18,612 nucleotides of DNA. Origin: an uncultured Lachnospiraceae bacterium. GTDB lineage: Bacteria > Bacillota > Clostridia > Lachnospirales > Lachnospiraceae. Numbering within the stretch: the stretch's first letter is position 1; every line of letters begins with the position of its first letter. A program made the translations under genes and the position numbers. The notes beneath the pieces were generated by a model. The model made no database searches. It was not told the origin of the DNA and saw nothing but the letters and a program-made list of their open reading frames with translations. The stretch covers positions 1 to 18,612 of the forward strand of contig CAOKHR010000010.1 in the NCBI GenBank assembly GCA_948468325.1, given 5' to 3'. Below, piece after piece: positions 7,584 to 16,036 of the stretch.

Positions 7584-7934
7584 ATATAGTTATCTGCAAA
7601 AATATTGATTACTGGGTTATTATGAACAGGGGCAAATTTAGATAAATCGCCCTCTAAAAATTCAGGTAAAAATTAATCAGGTATTAAAACCGCAAACCAC
7701 CCGTAAAAGGGTGGTTTGTCGCAGTTTATAATCACTTGCCCACCTCCCGCAAAAATGCCCAGCAATCCCCTTAAAATAGAGTTAAGAACATTTTTTAATA
7801 TAATTTAGTGATTTTACAAAGAAATCTAAGAATGACAACAGAGTTTGCTGCCATTCTCTCTTGACTATTATAAAAGTTCTGAATCTATAGAAAAAATTTT
7901 ATACTGTTACCACTGTCTTTTGAATATGTACTGA
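7584..7934. other. 351-bp gene-free region between convergent genes
   Basis: No convincing coding sequence is seen on either strand. It holds a strong hairpin (7693-7718) and otherwise AT-rich sequence containing the 3' flanks of the convergent BlaR1-like and NACHT genes. Confidence 0.6.
7693..7718. terminator. Strong hairpin, possible bidirectional terminator or repeat element
   Basis: The 10-bp arms CAAACCACCC and GGGTGGTTTG are perfect and enclose a 6-base loop. There is no clean T-run on the plus strand. On the minus strand the arm is followed by GCGGTTTT, so it could terminate the leftward NACHT transcript or mark an old mobile-element end. Confidence 0.45.
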
Positions 7935-10625
7935 TTACTCCCAAAAGTACGTAACATCTATTTGCCTTCCAACTTGTCTGCTTATTTCTTCACTCATAGT
8001 TTTACCTGTATGCTTAATATATTTTGAAAAAGTTTCCTGAATGTTATGAAAATAGGGCAGCATCGAATCATTTAATTTTTGCGGCGGCAATAATTCAAAT
8101 TGTAAAACATCAGATACTTCACTAAGCTTTTTTTCATAATCTTTTTTGGCCAATCTATCGCACTCTTTCCATACATCATATATTGTTAACCCGATTAACA
8201 CTTTTCCGTCAATATTATAAAATCGTTTCCAATAATCTGCTGCAAAATTAAATGCATCAATAATCCTTCTATAAAATACACTTATATCTGTATTTATAAA
8301 TTGCATTAGCTTCTTCATACCGGTAATAAATGTTTCATTTTCTTTTAAGTGATAATCCATCTCTATCAAATGATTGGCCACATACACAATATTTTCTATG
8401 CAGTTTATATAATTTATATATTCTGTTTTCTTAAAATCACCATCCTGTTTGTATTTTTCTTCTATATTCAGCAAACACTTTAATACATTATATATTCCCG
8501 AAAGCTGCACTAACTGATTTAATCTATATGTAATCACATCCACAGATTGGAGCGGCGAATACCTGAAAGCGCCATCTATCATAGGAAATTGAAATGTATC
8601 AATTTTAATTCTTTCAAGATTTGGCAGCGAATCTAATCCTGACAAACTACTGACATTCATCTTAGAAATATCAATTTCCTTTATTTTTACTGCTTCATCA
8701 TATGTAAGAAATCCCTTTTCTTTGCAAAGACATTTTTCAATTTCCTCATCTTCAAAATAAAAATTACAGACTGTATTTCCATTTAACATGGTATCATCTA
8801 CCTCCCTTAACGGATTATTGCTTACATTTAAATAATCATAATTTATAGAAAAAATAATATCTGACACAGAAATTTTATTATAATCCATATATAGATTTTT
8901 AAAATTTGTATCAAAAATAAAACCCGGTATGTCAAAATCTGTTATATTACAATTTGAAAGATCTGCAGATATTCCATCCGGCAATTTCGCTACAGATTTC
9001 AGATCAACAATTTTTTGCAGATTAATATGTGACAAATCCAGTTCTTTCAGATTTGGGAGCTTATTCAAAAACGAATAAAATCTTAACGGCACATTTTCTG
9101 CAATCAGCGTATGCATCCCCTTCCAACTATCAGGAATATTTATCTCCTTTATCTCTGTATTAGAAATATCCAATTTATCTATAAAAAGCTCTGCCCACCA
9201 TGTAAGATCGTATTCATTCATTTTCAACCCCTGCAGCTCCAGACTTCTGAAAAAAATGTATTCCTTTATTATCTTGTTAAATATATCAGCCTTTAAAGTA
9301 AGTTCTCCATAATGCACAGGATAGTCCAAAAAACATTTTGTTAATCCAAGCATCCATTTTTCATTTAATATTTTTGAATTCCAAATATTTAACACAGGAT
9401 TGTCCAAATAATTAACAAAAATAGATTCATTGTCATCTACAAGATGAATGTGTTGGTTATAAACTTTTTCAAAATAAAGTCTGCAGAAATCATCATTGAA
9501 GTGGATATAATGTTTGATTGCCTTATTGCGCGGTAACTTTTTATAAAAATTGAAGACCACATTATAATATAAAAATACATTATTTTGAAATCTGTAGCAC
9601 CTTGTCTTTTCATTATAAATCAGCAAAACATTACGAAATTTATTTTCCGCTTCTTCCCCTTGAAAATTGCCTTTTAAAAATTTCCTGCTGATATTACGCA
9701 TAATATGAATAACGTCTTTCTTTGCTTTTTCAGATTGAGATTTTCTATCATATTTCCTTTCTTCCCAGTTAAAACTTTCTTTTAATATCTCACCTAAAAT
9801 TTCAGAATAGGAAGTAAAATTTTTCTCCTCGGAAATAAGCATTATGATAAAACTCAGCATAAGCGGATAAGAATAAAAAGATTCATTCTCTATGGCCTTT
9901 TTAAATATCTCCTCTTTCCCTTTTTGGGACAGCTCTATATTTTTTTTAATATACTTCTTTATCTTTTCCCTTGTAAAAGGCTTCAGGTATATCTTCAAAG
10001 GAAATATTTTATTTTGCTCAGCATTTCTATGATAAAAATTTTCAAATTTCATTTCATATTTTTTATAAAAAGCCAGGTTCATGGTGATAATGACCTTGTA
10101 AAACGGCAGCAGGCATTCTTTGAAGTTGTCCAAAATATCTAAGTTGTTTTCCCGATATACAAATATTTCATCCAAACCATCGATAAATAAAATTGTACTC
10201 TCCTTATCACTTATATCCTCTATCGCTCTGGTAATATTCCTGTACTCCATTCCAAATATACATTTTATTTTTTTCTTTTTCCTTTCCGAATAAAACGCAT
10301 TTTTTAATAGAAAACGATTCATTACTGAGGTTTTACCTGAACCTGTTGCTCCTAATAAAAAAACCATTTTTTGATTATACTTAAAAACTACTGCTCTCAT
10401 CATACGCGTCAAACTGATCTTTGGCTCGTCCTCTTCAATCGTATAAACAGGCTCCACATATCTTTTTCCGCAGCTATCGATTGTCTTTTCTTCTATTCCA
10501 TATTTACGTTTAAACTCCTGGAAAGACTTAAGCTTTCTAAGCCCGCTGAAAACCATGCCGATGTTAACTCCCAAAATTGATGCAAACATTGACATCATAT
10601 TTATAATATCCATATTTGTTTCCAT
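7935..10625 (-). CDS. NACHT/STAND NTPase with LRR-like region, candidate NLR-like defence protein
   Basis: This 896-residue protein begins with a hydrophobic, membrane-anchor-like stretch (about 8-30). A NACHT-type P-loop domain follows: Walker A GATGSGKTS (92-100), Walker B ILFIDGLDE (145-153), an LKPFTREKIKKYI motif (about 214-226) and a downstream YPLMLSFIIML proline motif. Irregular leucine-rich repeats lie at about 480-690 (for example LPNLKELDLSHINL and LNVSNNPL). The final 200 residues are helical and unrecognised. Bacterial NACHT proteins of this layout are known antiphage proteins; that role here is inferred. ATG 10625 directly abuts AAAGGA, so M5 at 10613 may be the true start. It lies 104 bp after the surface-protein gene on the same strand, and it is visibly more AT-rich than its neighbours, suggesting transfer. 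Confidence 0.8.
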   Translation of the reverse strand: METNMDIINMMSMFASILGVNIGMVFSGLRKLKSFQEFKRKYGIEEKTIDSCGKRYVEPVYTIEEDEPKISLTRMMRAVVFKYNQKMVFLLGATGSGKTSVMNRFLLKNAFYSERKKKKIKCIFGMEYRNITRAIEDISDKESTILFIDGLDEIFVYRENNLDILDNFKECLLPFYKVIITMNLAFYKKYEMKFENFYHRNAEQNKIFPLKIYLKPFTREKIKKYIKKNIELSQKGKEEIFKKAIENESFYSYPLMLSFIIMLISEEKNFTSYSEILGEILKESFNWEERKYDRKSQSEKAKKDVIHIMRNISRKFLKGNFQGEEAENKFRNVLLIYNEKTRCYRFQNNVFLYYNVVFNFYKKLPRNKAIKHYIHFNDDFCRLYFEKVYNQHIHLVDDNESIFVNYLDNPVLNIWNSKILNEKWMLGLTKCFLDYPVHYGELTLKADIFNKIIKEYIFFRSLELQGLKMNEYDLTWWAELFIDKLDISNTEIKEINIPDSWKGMHTLIAENVPLRFYSFLNKLPNLKELDLSHINLQKIVDLKSVAKLPDGISADLSNCNITDFDIPGFIFDTNFKNLYMDYNKISVSDIIFSINYDYLNVSNNPLREVDDTMLNGNTVCNFYFEDEEIEKCLCKEKGFLTYDEAVKIKEIDISKMNVSSLSGLDSLPNLERIKIDTFQFPMIDGAFRYSPLQSVDVITYRLNQLVQLSGIYNVLKCLLNIEEKYKQDGDFKKTEYINYINCIENIVYVANHLIEMDYHLKENETFITGMKKLMQFINTDISVFYRRIIDAFNFAADYWKRFYNIDGKVLIGLTIYDVWKECDRLAKKDYEKKLSEVSDVLQFELLPPQKLNDSMLPYFHNIQETFSKYIKHTGKTMSEEISRQVGRQIDVTYFWE

Positions 10626-10684
10626 TCCTTTCGTTTTTCATTCTACTATGTCCGTCCTGCAATCTTTAATAAGATAAGTTTAAC

Positions 10685-10729
10685 CTATTTCACCTTTTTA
10701 CTTGTCTTGCTCCATGAACCATAGACTTT
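10685..10729 (-). other. Former 3' end of the surface-protein gene, after a premature stop
   Basis: Directly after the TAA at 10732-10730 the same frame reads KVYGSWSKTSKKVK and then TAG (10687-10685). This is the expected last strand of the Fn3-like module seen in related Lachnospiraceae surface proteins. The 14 codons therefore appear to be a lost tail, not random sequence. Confidence 0.7.
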
Positions 10730-13700
10730 TTACACGGCTCCGGCTGCATTTTTACAGGTCTTATACGCCCGGATACGGAGATAATATTTTTTCCTGGATT
10801 TCAAGCCTTTTTTCACATATTTCTTCTTCGATTTAGAAACGGAAATTGTTTTCGCTCCTTTATAATTCTTTTTTATACCAATCTGAATCTGGTAGCCTTC
10901 TGCATCAGACAGTGCTTTCCAGGACAATGTCAGCTTCTTTTTGCCTGCTTTTGCTTTAAAGGATTTTACTTTTGATACAGTGGGTTTTTGTACGGTTGGC
11001 CGGGGCGTTCCGCCGGGTGTACCTCCTGACACATGTTCCCCATTTCCGGACGAACTTTCTTCTTGGTTCTCTTTTGTAACGCTTACTACTTCAAACCCAT
11101 ATGTCGTGCCTCCATTGTCCGTTTCCAGTTTGATTCTTATCGAGTCTCCTGTCACGGAAATTGTTTTTCCGGCAAGCTCTTTTCCGGTATAGGTTCCCAC
11201 TAATACATTATTTTTGTCGTAGAGATAAATATAATCAAAGCCGTCTTCCACTTCTGTCTTTTCACTGAAGGTGACAGAAATCCGGGAGGCTCCGTCCACC
11301 CTGTAGAGCCAGGAATCGGAGCAGTTATTTTCATAGGGATGCGGACTCTGCAGGTTGGACACATCAGGGGCTGTAATCATTTCTGTCGTCACACTGATTG
11401 TACAGCTTGCCGTAACGCCGCTTCCGTCGGATGCCTCAGCCTTAATTTCTGCTTCGCCTTTTGCCAATGCCGTCACTACACCGTTTTCATTGACGCTGGC
11501 AACGGAAGGATTCGTGCTGCTCCAGCTGTATCGCGGATCGGTTGCGTCATTTGGATAAACGCTCGCTGTCAGGGCAAGGGTATCTCCGGCTGCCAGAGCC
11601 GCAGAAGATTTGTTTAAGCGGATGCTGGTTATAGGTTGGTATACGGTTACATTACAGGAAGACGATACATTTCCCACCGTTACTTTGATGTTTGTCGTAC
11701 CGCAGGAAACGCCTCTGACTGCTCCGTCTGCGGTAACTGTCGCTATATCTGTATTGCTGGATTTCCACGCCACTTCATCCGTAAAATTCTGAGGGGCCAC
11801 CGTTAGGAAAAGCTGCCGGTTCTGGCCTTTTCCGATTCTCAGATCGGTCTGGCTGATTTTCACGTCTTCTGCATTTACTTCGCGGTTCACAAAGGTAATG
11901 CCGTTGTCCTCGGCATAGGTCTGGGCATAGGTGCCGTTGATGCCGTAAATGGTCATTTTGCCCGGATAGGAAAATACCTGGCTGCCGATGCTGGTTAAGC
12001 TTCGGGGCATAGTGATTTCTGTTAATCCCGTGCAGGCGTTAAATGCATTGGCATTCAGCGTTGTCATACGGTAAGGCAGGATGATGTCCGTCAGCTTCGG
12101 GCATTGCGCAAAAGCATATGTGGGCAGAGATGTTAAACCGGTTCCCAGACTGACATCGGCCAGGCTGTCACAGTGGTAAAAGACGTGGTCTCCCATTTTG
12201 GTTACTGTGTCTGGTATTGTCACTTTTGTGAGAGCGTCGCAGTCGTTGAATGCGTTTGCTTCGATTGTTTCCAGTTGTGAGGGCAGATTCAGTTCTGTCA
12301 GAGCATCACAGTTGTAGAAGGCATTGTCTTTGATTGCGGTCAGGGTGTCCGGAAGGTTGATTTCGGATAAGTTGGTGCAGTTGTAGAACATATGGGAGAC
12401 AATGTTTTTTTGTGTAGCTGGGATATGTACTTTTTCCAGGCTGGTGCAGCCGCTGAAGGTATAATTTCCCATGGTGGTTACACTGTCAGCTATTGTGGCT
12501 TCTTTCAGAGATGTGCAGTTTTCAAATACATAGTCTCCTACCTTCATTACACTGTCTGGGATCTCTACTTCTTTCAAACTTGTGCAATTCGTAAATGCAC
12601 GCCTTTGTATTTCTGTCAGATTTGCACTGAATGTTACTTCTTTTAAGTCCGTGCAGACATCAAAAGCAGATGTTTCAATTACTGTTACCGTATCCGGTAT
12701 CCTGATCTGTTCCAAGCCTGTACAGCGGTAAAATAAATACTGTGCGACCTCTGTTGTCCCTTTCCCAAATTCCACTTCCTTCAAACTGTCACATTCGCCA
12801 AATGTCCCTCCGTCCTCATGTAAAATTTCGTTGCCATACATAGAACATTCTTTTAAGCTTTTCGGAATTTTTATATATCCTATCTTGTCACAATTCCAAA
12901 ATGCTTTTCCTCTCAGCTTTTCCAATTTCTCAGGAAGCTTTACTCTTGACAATTCTACACAATTCTCAAACGCACAGATTCCTATCTCTGTCACACTGTC
13001 CGGGATCTCTACTTCTTTCAAACTTGTGCAATTCGTAAATGCACGCCTTTGTATTTCTGTCAGATTTGCACTGAATGTTACTTCTTTTAAGTCCGTGCAG
13101 ACATCAAAAGCAGATGTTTCAATTACTGTTACCGTATCCGGTATCCTGATCTGTTCCAAGCCTGTACAGCGGTAAAATAAATACTGTGCGACCTCTGTTG
13201 TCCCTTTCCCAAATTCCACTTCCTTCAAACTGTCACATTCGCCAAATGTCCCTCCGTCCTCATGTAAAATTTCGTTGCCATACATAGAACATTCTTTTAA
13301 GCTTTTCGGAATTTTTATATATCCTATCTTGTCACAATTCCAAAATGCTTTTCCTCTCAGCTTTTCCAATTTCTCAGGAAGCTTTACTCTTGACAATTCT
13401 ACACAATTCTCAAACGCACAGACTCCTATCTCCGTCACGCTGTCCGGGATCTCTAACTCTCCCAATCTCGCACACGCATCAAACGTTGACGACTGAATCT
13501 CCACAAACCCCTCATTCTCCGGCAACGTCACCCTCTCCAATGCCGTACACCCATAAAACGCACTATTTCCAATCGTCTCCACACTATCTGCAACAGAAAC
13601 ACTCTTAATTTTCTTATTATTCTTAAACGCATTCTGTGCAATCCCAACCACCGGATACCCGTCCAGCGTCTCTGGTATAAACACATTCACCGCTGTTCCC

Positions 13701-15538
13701 CGATACCCGGTAATCGTCGCCTGATTCTCTCCGTTCAGAGAATAATCAAAGATCGTATAAACCTCTCCGTTTTCATATGTACCGCCGGAGCTGCCGCCAG
13801 CATAATAATACTGGGAATTTACCGGTGAAAAATATCCCCAGCCGCCGTATCCCATGCCCATTGTTCCCCGGGTACATCTGGGAACCGTTTTTCCGTCCTC
13901 ATAATGGCACGCAACTTTAACAGGGCTGTTGTAACTCGTATAAATATCCTTATTTCCGGCAGCCAGTTTTCCCTTGTAAAGCACTACGTCTACCGATACG
14001 TCATATCCTACGGAAGCATAAAAATAAGAAGACAGCGTATGGCAGTCGTCCGGCTTCTGCCCATCCGTATAATGCTTTGACTGCACGGTAGTTTTTGCTC
14101 CTGCTTTTCCAAAAATTTTTCCGTTCAACCCGGGGACCTTAAACCCTGCCTCCATACGGACGCCTGATGTCAACGTAGCCTCAGCGGTAATGGTAAACGA
14201 ATCTTTTTTAAACTGACGTGTCAGACGCGGTGTGAAATTCTCATAATGAAAACCAAGGGTGACATCTTCCACAATCCGGATGTTGGCTTCTCCGTAAAAA
14301 CTTAAATCTGCATATCCTTTTACGTATACCCCCGGCAAAAGCTCTGCATGAAACAGCTCATAACTCGGCGCAATACCTGCCGTTTCCAGAAAATCCACAC
14401 TGACATTGCAGTTAAAATCTACTTTAAAAGAAAAATCAATATATGCGCTTCCTTTCTTGTATCCATGCTTCTGTGTCAAATTCATAATTTTAGCATTGAT
14501 TTTAATTTTTGCATCCCCGACATTAAAGTTTGCATAGGTCTTTGGCATATCGGCTGTCTGCTCTACAATCACCGCCGTAATCTCCCCTTCTCCTACGTCC
14601 TCCGGATTTTCACAGACAATACCGTCCTCATACGCATTTTCTTCTGTACCTCCGACGATATATTGCAGAGAAGCATCTTCAGACGCCGGTTCCAGCTTCG
14701 CCAGATCCACATTTATTTCCTGATTGACATCTAACTCCGTAAATGCTTCCTCACTGTTGACCATGTCAGTCGTGACAATCGTCTCATTTCCGTTTATCTC
14801 TACTCCTACGGCTCTCCATGCCAATGGAATACCGTCGCAGACTTTGCCGAAAATATCTCCTGTATGAATAACCGCAGGACAATCTGCAATCACAAGCTTG
14901 TCCTCTTCCAAAGAATGTATTTCCGTATCTTCCGGCAATACGATTACCCCGTCACGAAATGTATAATGGCTGCTGTCAGGCTTAGCTGCATCCGCTGCAA
15001 CGACTGCCGCAGCAGCGGAAATCATGGCTTCCTTTTCTGTCTGCGTCACTGCCTGCTCCGGCAGAAAATTTCCGTTTGACAATGCGAACCAGCCTTGATT
15101 GACTGCAATCTGTATATCCTCCGGATAGGTTACCGTCTCCGCTTCTGAAAACGTATAGGTATCCTCTTCCAACACATATCCAAGGCAAAGATTTAACGTA
15201 TGTGCGGCAAACTCCCTTGTAGCCGCATCATCGGGACGCAGAGCTTCACCTGCCTCTACATCCACAAGTCCGAACTCCGTTGCCAGCATAATGTCATAAT
15301 AATCTGCTGAACTTGAATTCACATCTGAATAATAATTATCCGGATAGTTATCTTCCGTTACCGTAAATCCAAACGTTTCCGTCAGTGATTTCAGCCATTC
15401 TAATCGTGTGACAGAATCGCCTGCCCGTGTTTTTGCTGCGTATGCATCCAGACCTGTCAGCTGTAAAAATATGGTTCCGATCAGTAAAAATACAATGATC
15501 TGTCTGCCGATGCTATACTTTTTTCTTCTTGTACTCAT
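10730..15538 (-). CDS. Giant secreted BspA-like LRR surface protein
   Basis: This is a 1602-residue exported protein. ATG 15547 touches the AGGAGG, while ATG 15538 is nine bases after it and is taken as the start. Residues 1-35 form a signal peptide ending AYA-AK. An SLH-like region (about 40-180) contains TRLEWLKSL and ATREFAAHTLN. An uncharacterised beta-rich region reaches about 595. Treponema-type LRR_5 repeats (about 595-1215) follow, then two Big_2 Ig-like domains (about 1218-1385) with SSNTDIATV and SSTNPSVASV. A CUB-like domain lies at about 1388-1490, followed by a Gly/Pro/Thr linker and an Fn3-like domain cut short by a premature TAA. No LPXTG is visible; the SLH-like part may provide anchoring. 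It probably binds host or polymer surfaces. Confidence 0.9.
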   Translation of the reverse strand: MSTRRKKYSIGRQIIVFLLIGTIFLQLTGLDAYAAKTRAGDSVTRLEWLKSLTETFGFTVTEDNYPDNYYSDVNSSSADYYDIMLATEFGLVDVEAGEALRPDDAATREFAAHTLNLCLGYVLEEDTYTFSEAETVTYPEDIQIAVNQGWFALSNGNFLPEQAVTQTEKEAMISAAAAVVAADAAKPDSSHYTFRDGVIVLPEDTEIHSLEEDKLVIADCPAVIHTGDIFGKVCDGIPLAWRAVGVEINGNETIVTTDMVNSEEAFTELDVNQEINVDLAKLEPASEDASLQYIVGGTEENAYEDGIVCENPEDVGEGEITAVIVEQTADMPKTYANFNVGDAKIKINAKIMNLTQKHGYKKGSAYIDFSFKVDFNCNVSVDFLETAGIAPSYELFHAELLPGVYVKGYADLSFYGEANIRIVEDVTLGFHYENFTPRLTRQFKKDSFTITAEATLTSGVRMEAGFKVPGLNGKIFGKAGAKTTVQSKHYTDGQKPDDCHTLSSYFYASVGYDVSVDVVLYKGKLAAGNKDIYTSYNSPVKVACHYEDGKTVPRCTRGTMGMGYGGWGYFSPVNSQYYYAGGSSGGTYENGEVYTIFDYSLNGENQATITGYRGTAVNVFIPETLDGYPVVGIAQNAFKNNKKIKSVSVADSVETIGNSAFYGCTALERVTLPENEGFVEIQSSTFDACARLGELEIPDSVTEIGVCAFENCVELSRVKLPEKLEKLRGKAFWNCDKIGYIKIPKSLKECSMYGNEILHEDGGTFGECDSLKEVEFGKGTTEVAQYLFYRCTGLEQIRIPDTVTVIETSAFDVCTDLKEVTFSANLTEIQRRAFTNCTSLKEVEIPDSVTEIGICAFENCVELSRVKLPEKLEKLRGKAFWNCDKIGYIKIPKSLKECSMYGNEILHEDGGTFGECDSLKEVEFGKGTTEVAQYLFYRCTGLEQIRIPDTVTVIETSAFDVCTDLKEVTFSANLTEIQRRAFTNCTSLKEVEIPDSVMKVGDYVFENCTSLKEATIADSVTTMGNYTFSGCTSLEKVHIPATQKNIVSHMFYNCTNLSEINLPDTLTAIKDNAFYNCDALTELNLPSQLETIEANAFNDCDALTKVTIPDTVTKMGDHVFYHCDSLADVSLGTGLTSLPTYAFAQCPKLTDIILPYRMTTLNANAFNACTGLTEITMPRSLTSIGSQVFSYPGKMTIYGINGTYAQTYAEDNGITFVNREVNAEDVKISQTDLRIGKGQNRQLFLTVAPQNFTDEVAWKSSNTDIATVTADGAVRGVSCGTTNIKVTVGNVSSSCNVTVYQPITSIRLNKSSAALAAGDTLALTASVYPNDATDPRYSWSSTNPSVASVNENGVVTALAKGEAEIKAEASDGSGVTASCTISVTTEMITAPDVSNLQSPHPYENNCSDSWLYRVDGASRISVTFSEKTEVEDGFDYIYLYDKNNVLVGTYTGKELAGKTISVTGDSIRIKLETDNGGTTYGFEVVSVTKENQEESSSGNGEHVSGGTPGGTPRPTVQKPTVSKVKSFKAKAGKKKLTLSWKALSDAEGYQIQIGIKKNYKGAKTISVSKSKKKYVKKGLKSRKKYYLRIRAYKTCKNAAGAV
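12561..13448 (-). repeat. 444-bp tandem duplication within the LRR region
   Basis: Unit one (12561-13004) and unit two (13005-13448) are 444 bp each (148 codons, several LRR units). By eye they are identical over the first roughly 410 bp and differ only at a few bases near the end of the unit (around 12978-13002 versus 13422-13446). This indicates a recent in-frame duplication. Confidence 0.9.
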
Positions 15539-15589
15539 AACTCTCATCCTCCTATGATTTGAATACTCAACCGCTTACTTTTTCAACAA

Positions 15590-15618
15590 ATTATATCATC
15601 ATTGCATTACATTTGCAA
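15590..15618 (-). promoter_or_regulatory. Promoter of the surface-protein gene
   Basis: On the minus strand there is a consensus TATAAT -10 (15595-15590) and a TTGCAA -35 (15618-15613) with a 17-bp spacer. It lies 52 bp upstream of the start codon. The -35 is one arm of the TTGCA/TGCAA palindrome at 15602-15618. Confidence 0.7.
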
Positions 15619-15668
15619 TTTATTTTGCATTATATAATGCAATGCATATTTTATTTTCTTTATGCAAT
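15601..15668. promoter_or_regulatory. Cluster of TTGCA/TGCAA palindromes, putative RHH operator
   Basis: A perfect 18-bp palindrome (15625-15642, arms TTGCATTAT and ATAATGCAA) and an imperfect one (15602-15618) lie here. Additional TGCAAT half-sites occur near 15639 and 15664. The perfect palindrome contains TATAAT on both strands. The cluster lies between the surface gene and the small RHH gene and overlaps their promoters. This fits an autoregulatory RHH operator that could also control the surface gene; binding is inferred. Confidence 0.55.
15612..15638 (+). promoter_or_regulatory. Possible promoter of the RHH gene
   Basis: A consensus TATAAT at 15633-15638 lies 58 bp before the RHH start codon and inside the 18-bp palindrome. 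The only -35-like match is TTTGCA (15612-15617) with a short 15-bp spacer, so the -35 is uncertain. Confidence 0.4.
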
Positions 15669-15696
15669 ACCATAATCCTTATAGGAGGTATTACAT

Positions 15697-15870
15697 ATGT
15701 CATTTCAATTAAAACCAAACAAAAAAGAAACCGAAAACAAAACCATCCGCTTTCCGCTGCCTCTCATTGAAAAAATCGAAAAAGCCATTGCAAATCAGGA
15801 TGTTACTTTTTCCGGTTTTGTACTGCAGGCCTGCGAATATGCCTTAGAAAATATGGATAACCCCGTTTAA
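15697..15870 (+). CDS. Small ribbon-helix-helix-type DNA-binding protein (57 aa)
   Basis: ATG 15697 is preceded by AGGAGG with an eight-base spacer. The 57-residue product begins with a polar Lys-rich arm. A short beta strand (KTIRFPLP) and two helices (LIEKIEKAIANQ and FSGFVLQACEYALENM) follow, the Arc/MetJ/CopG-like RHH order with a conserved-looking turn before FSGFV. Such small proteins usually dimerise and bind palindromic or tandem operators, often their own. The palindrome cluster directly upstream and the divergent surface-protein gene suggest local regulation of both. The family assignment rests on pattern only and there is no partner toxin gene beside it. Confidence 0.75.
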   Translation: MSFQLKPNKKETENKTIRFPLPLIEKIEKAIANQDVTFSGFVLQACEYALENMDNPV

Positions 15871-15884
15871 AATCAATGACAGCA

Positions 15885-15908
15885 TCCGTAATTGTATACC
15901 TTTTCGGA
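15885..15908. repeat. Imperfect copy of a 24-bp palindromic site
   Basis: This 24-bp stretch matches the perfect palindrome at 16013-16036 in 21 of 24 positions; only the left arm differs (positions 5, 8 and 9). It starts 15 bp after the RHH stop codon. A serine-recombinase crossover site is one explanation. Confidence 0.6.
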
Positions 15909-15956
15909 AAATATATTTTTACTTTGTTTATTATACACTTTTACCAAAAAAACCAC

Positions 15957-15984
15957 TTGCAAAGCGTCCATATTATGGTAAAAT
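15957..15984 (+). promoter_or_regulatory. Promoter-like element between the two palindromes
   Basis: TTGCAA (15957-15962), a 16-bp spacer and TAAAAT (15979-15984) with a TGG extension form a promoter-like sequence facing the 3' end of the recombinase gene. A TTTTACCA/TGGTAAAA inverted repeat (15939-15946 and 15976-15983) overlaps it. No gene is read from it in the present orientation. Confidence 0.35.
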
Positions 15985-16007
15985 GAAAGAGGTTTTTCTA
16001 ACAAGGC

Positions 16008-16036
16008 AAAAATCCGAAAAGGTATACCTTTTCGGA
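16008..16036 (-). terminator. Perfect 24-bp palindrome with T-run: recombinase terminator and/or recombination site
   Basis: Arms TCCGAAAAGG and CCTTTTCGGA flank a central TATA, making a perfect palindrome at 16013-16036. On the minus strand it is followed by TTTTT (16012-16008) and lies 14 bp after the recombinase stop, so it reads as an intrinsic terminator. A near-copy 128 bp away on the left is not explained by termination. Confidence 0.65.

Noticed and set aside
12831..13496. Two identical plus-strand open frames starting MPYIEHSFKLFGIF
   Set aside because: They are antisense shadows of the 444-bp duplicated LRR unit; their similarity only reflects the DNA duplication.
12561..13608. Repeats as a possible CRISPR array
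   Set aside because: The repeats are long, in frame and encode LRR units; there are no short regular repeats with unique spacers.
15597..15660. AT-rich repeats as a replication origin with iterons
   Set aside because: No initiator gene is adjacent, and the arms are arranged as palindromes over promoters, which fits an operator better.
15697..15870. RHH gene as the antitoxin of a toxin-antitoxin pair
   Set aside because: The following sequence encodes no toxin-sized frame on the same strand; the next gene is a convergent recombinase.
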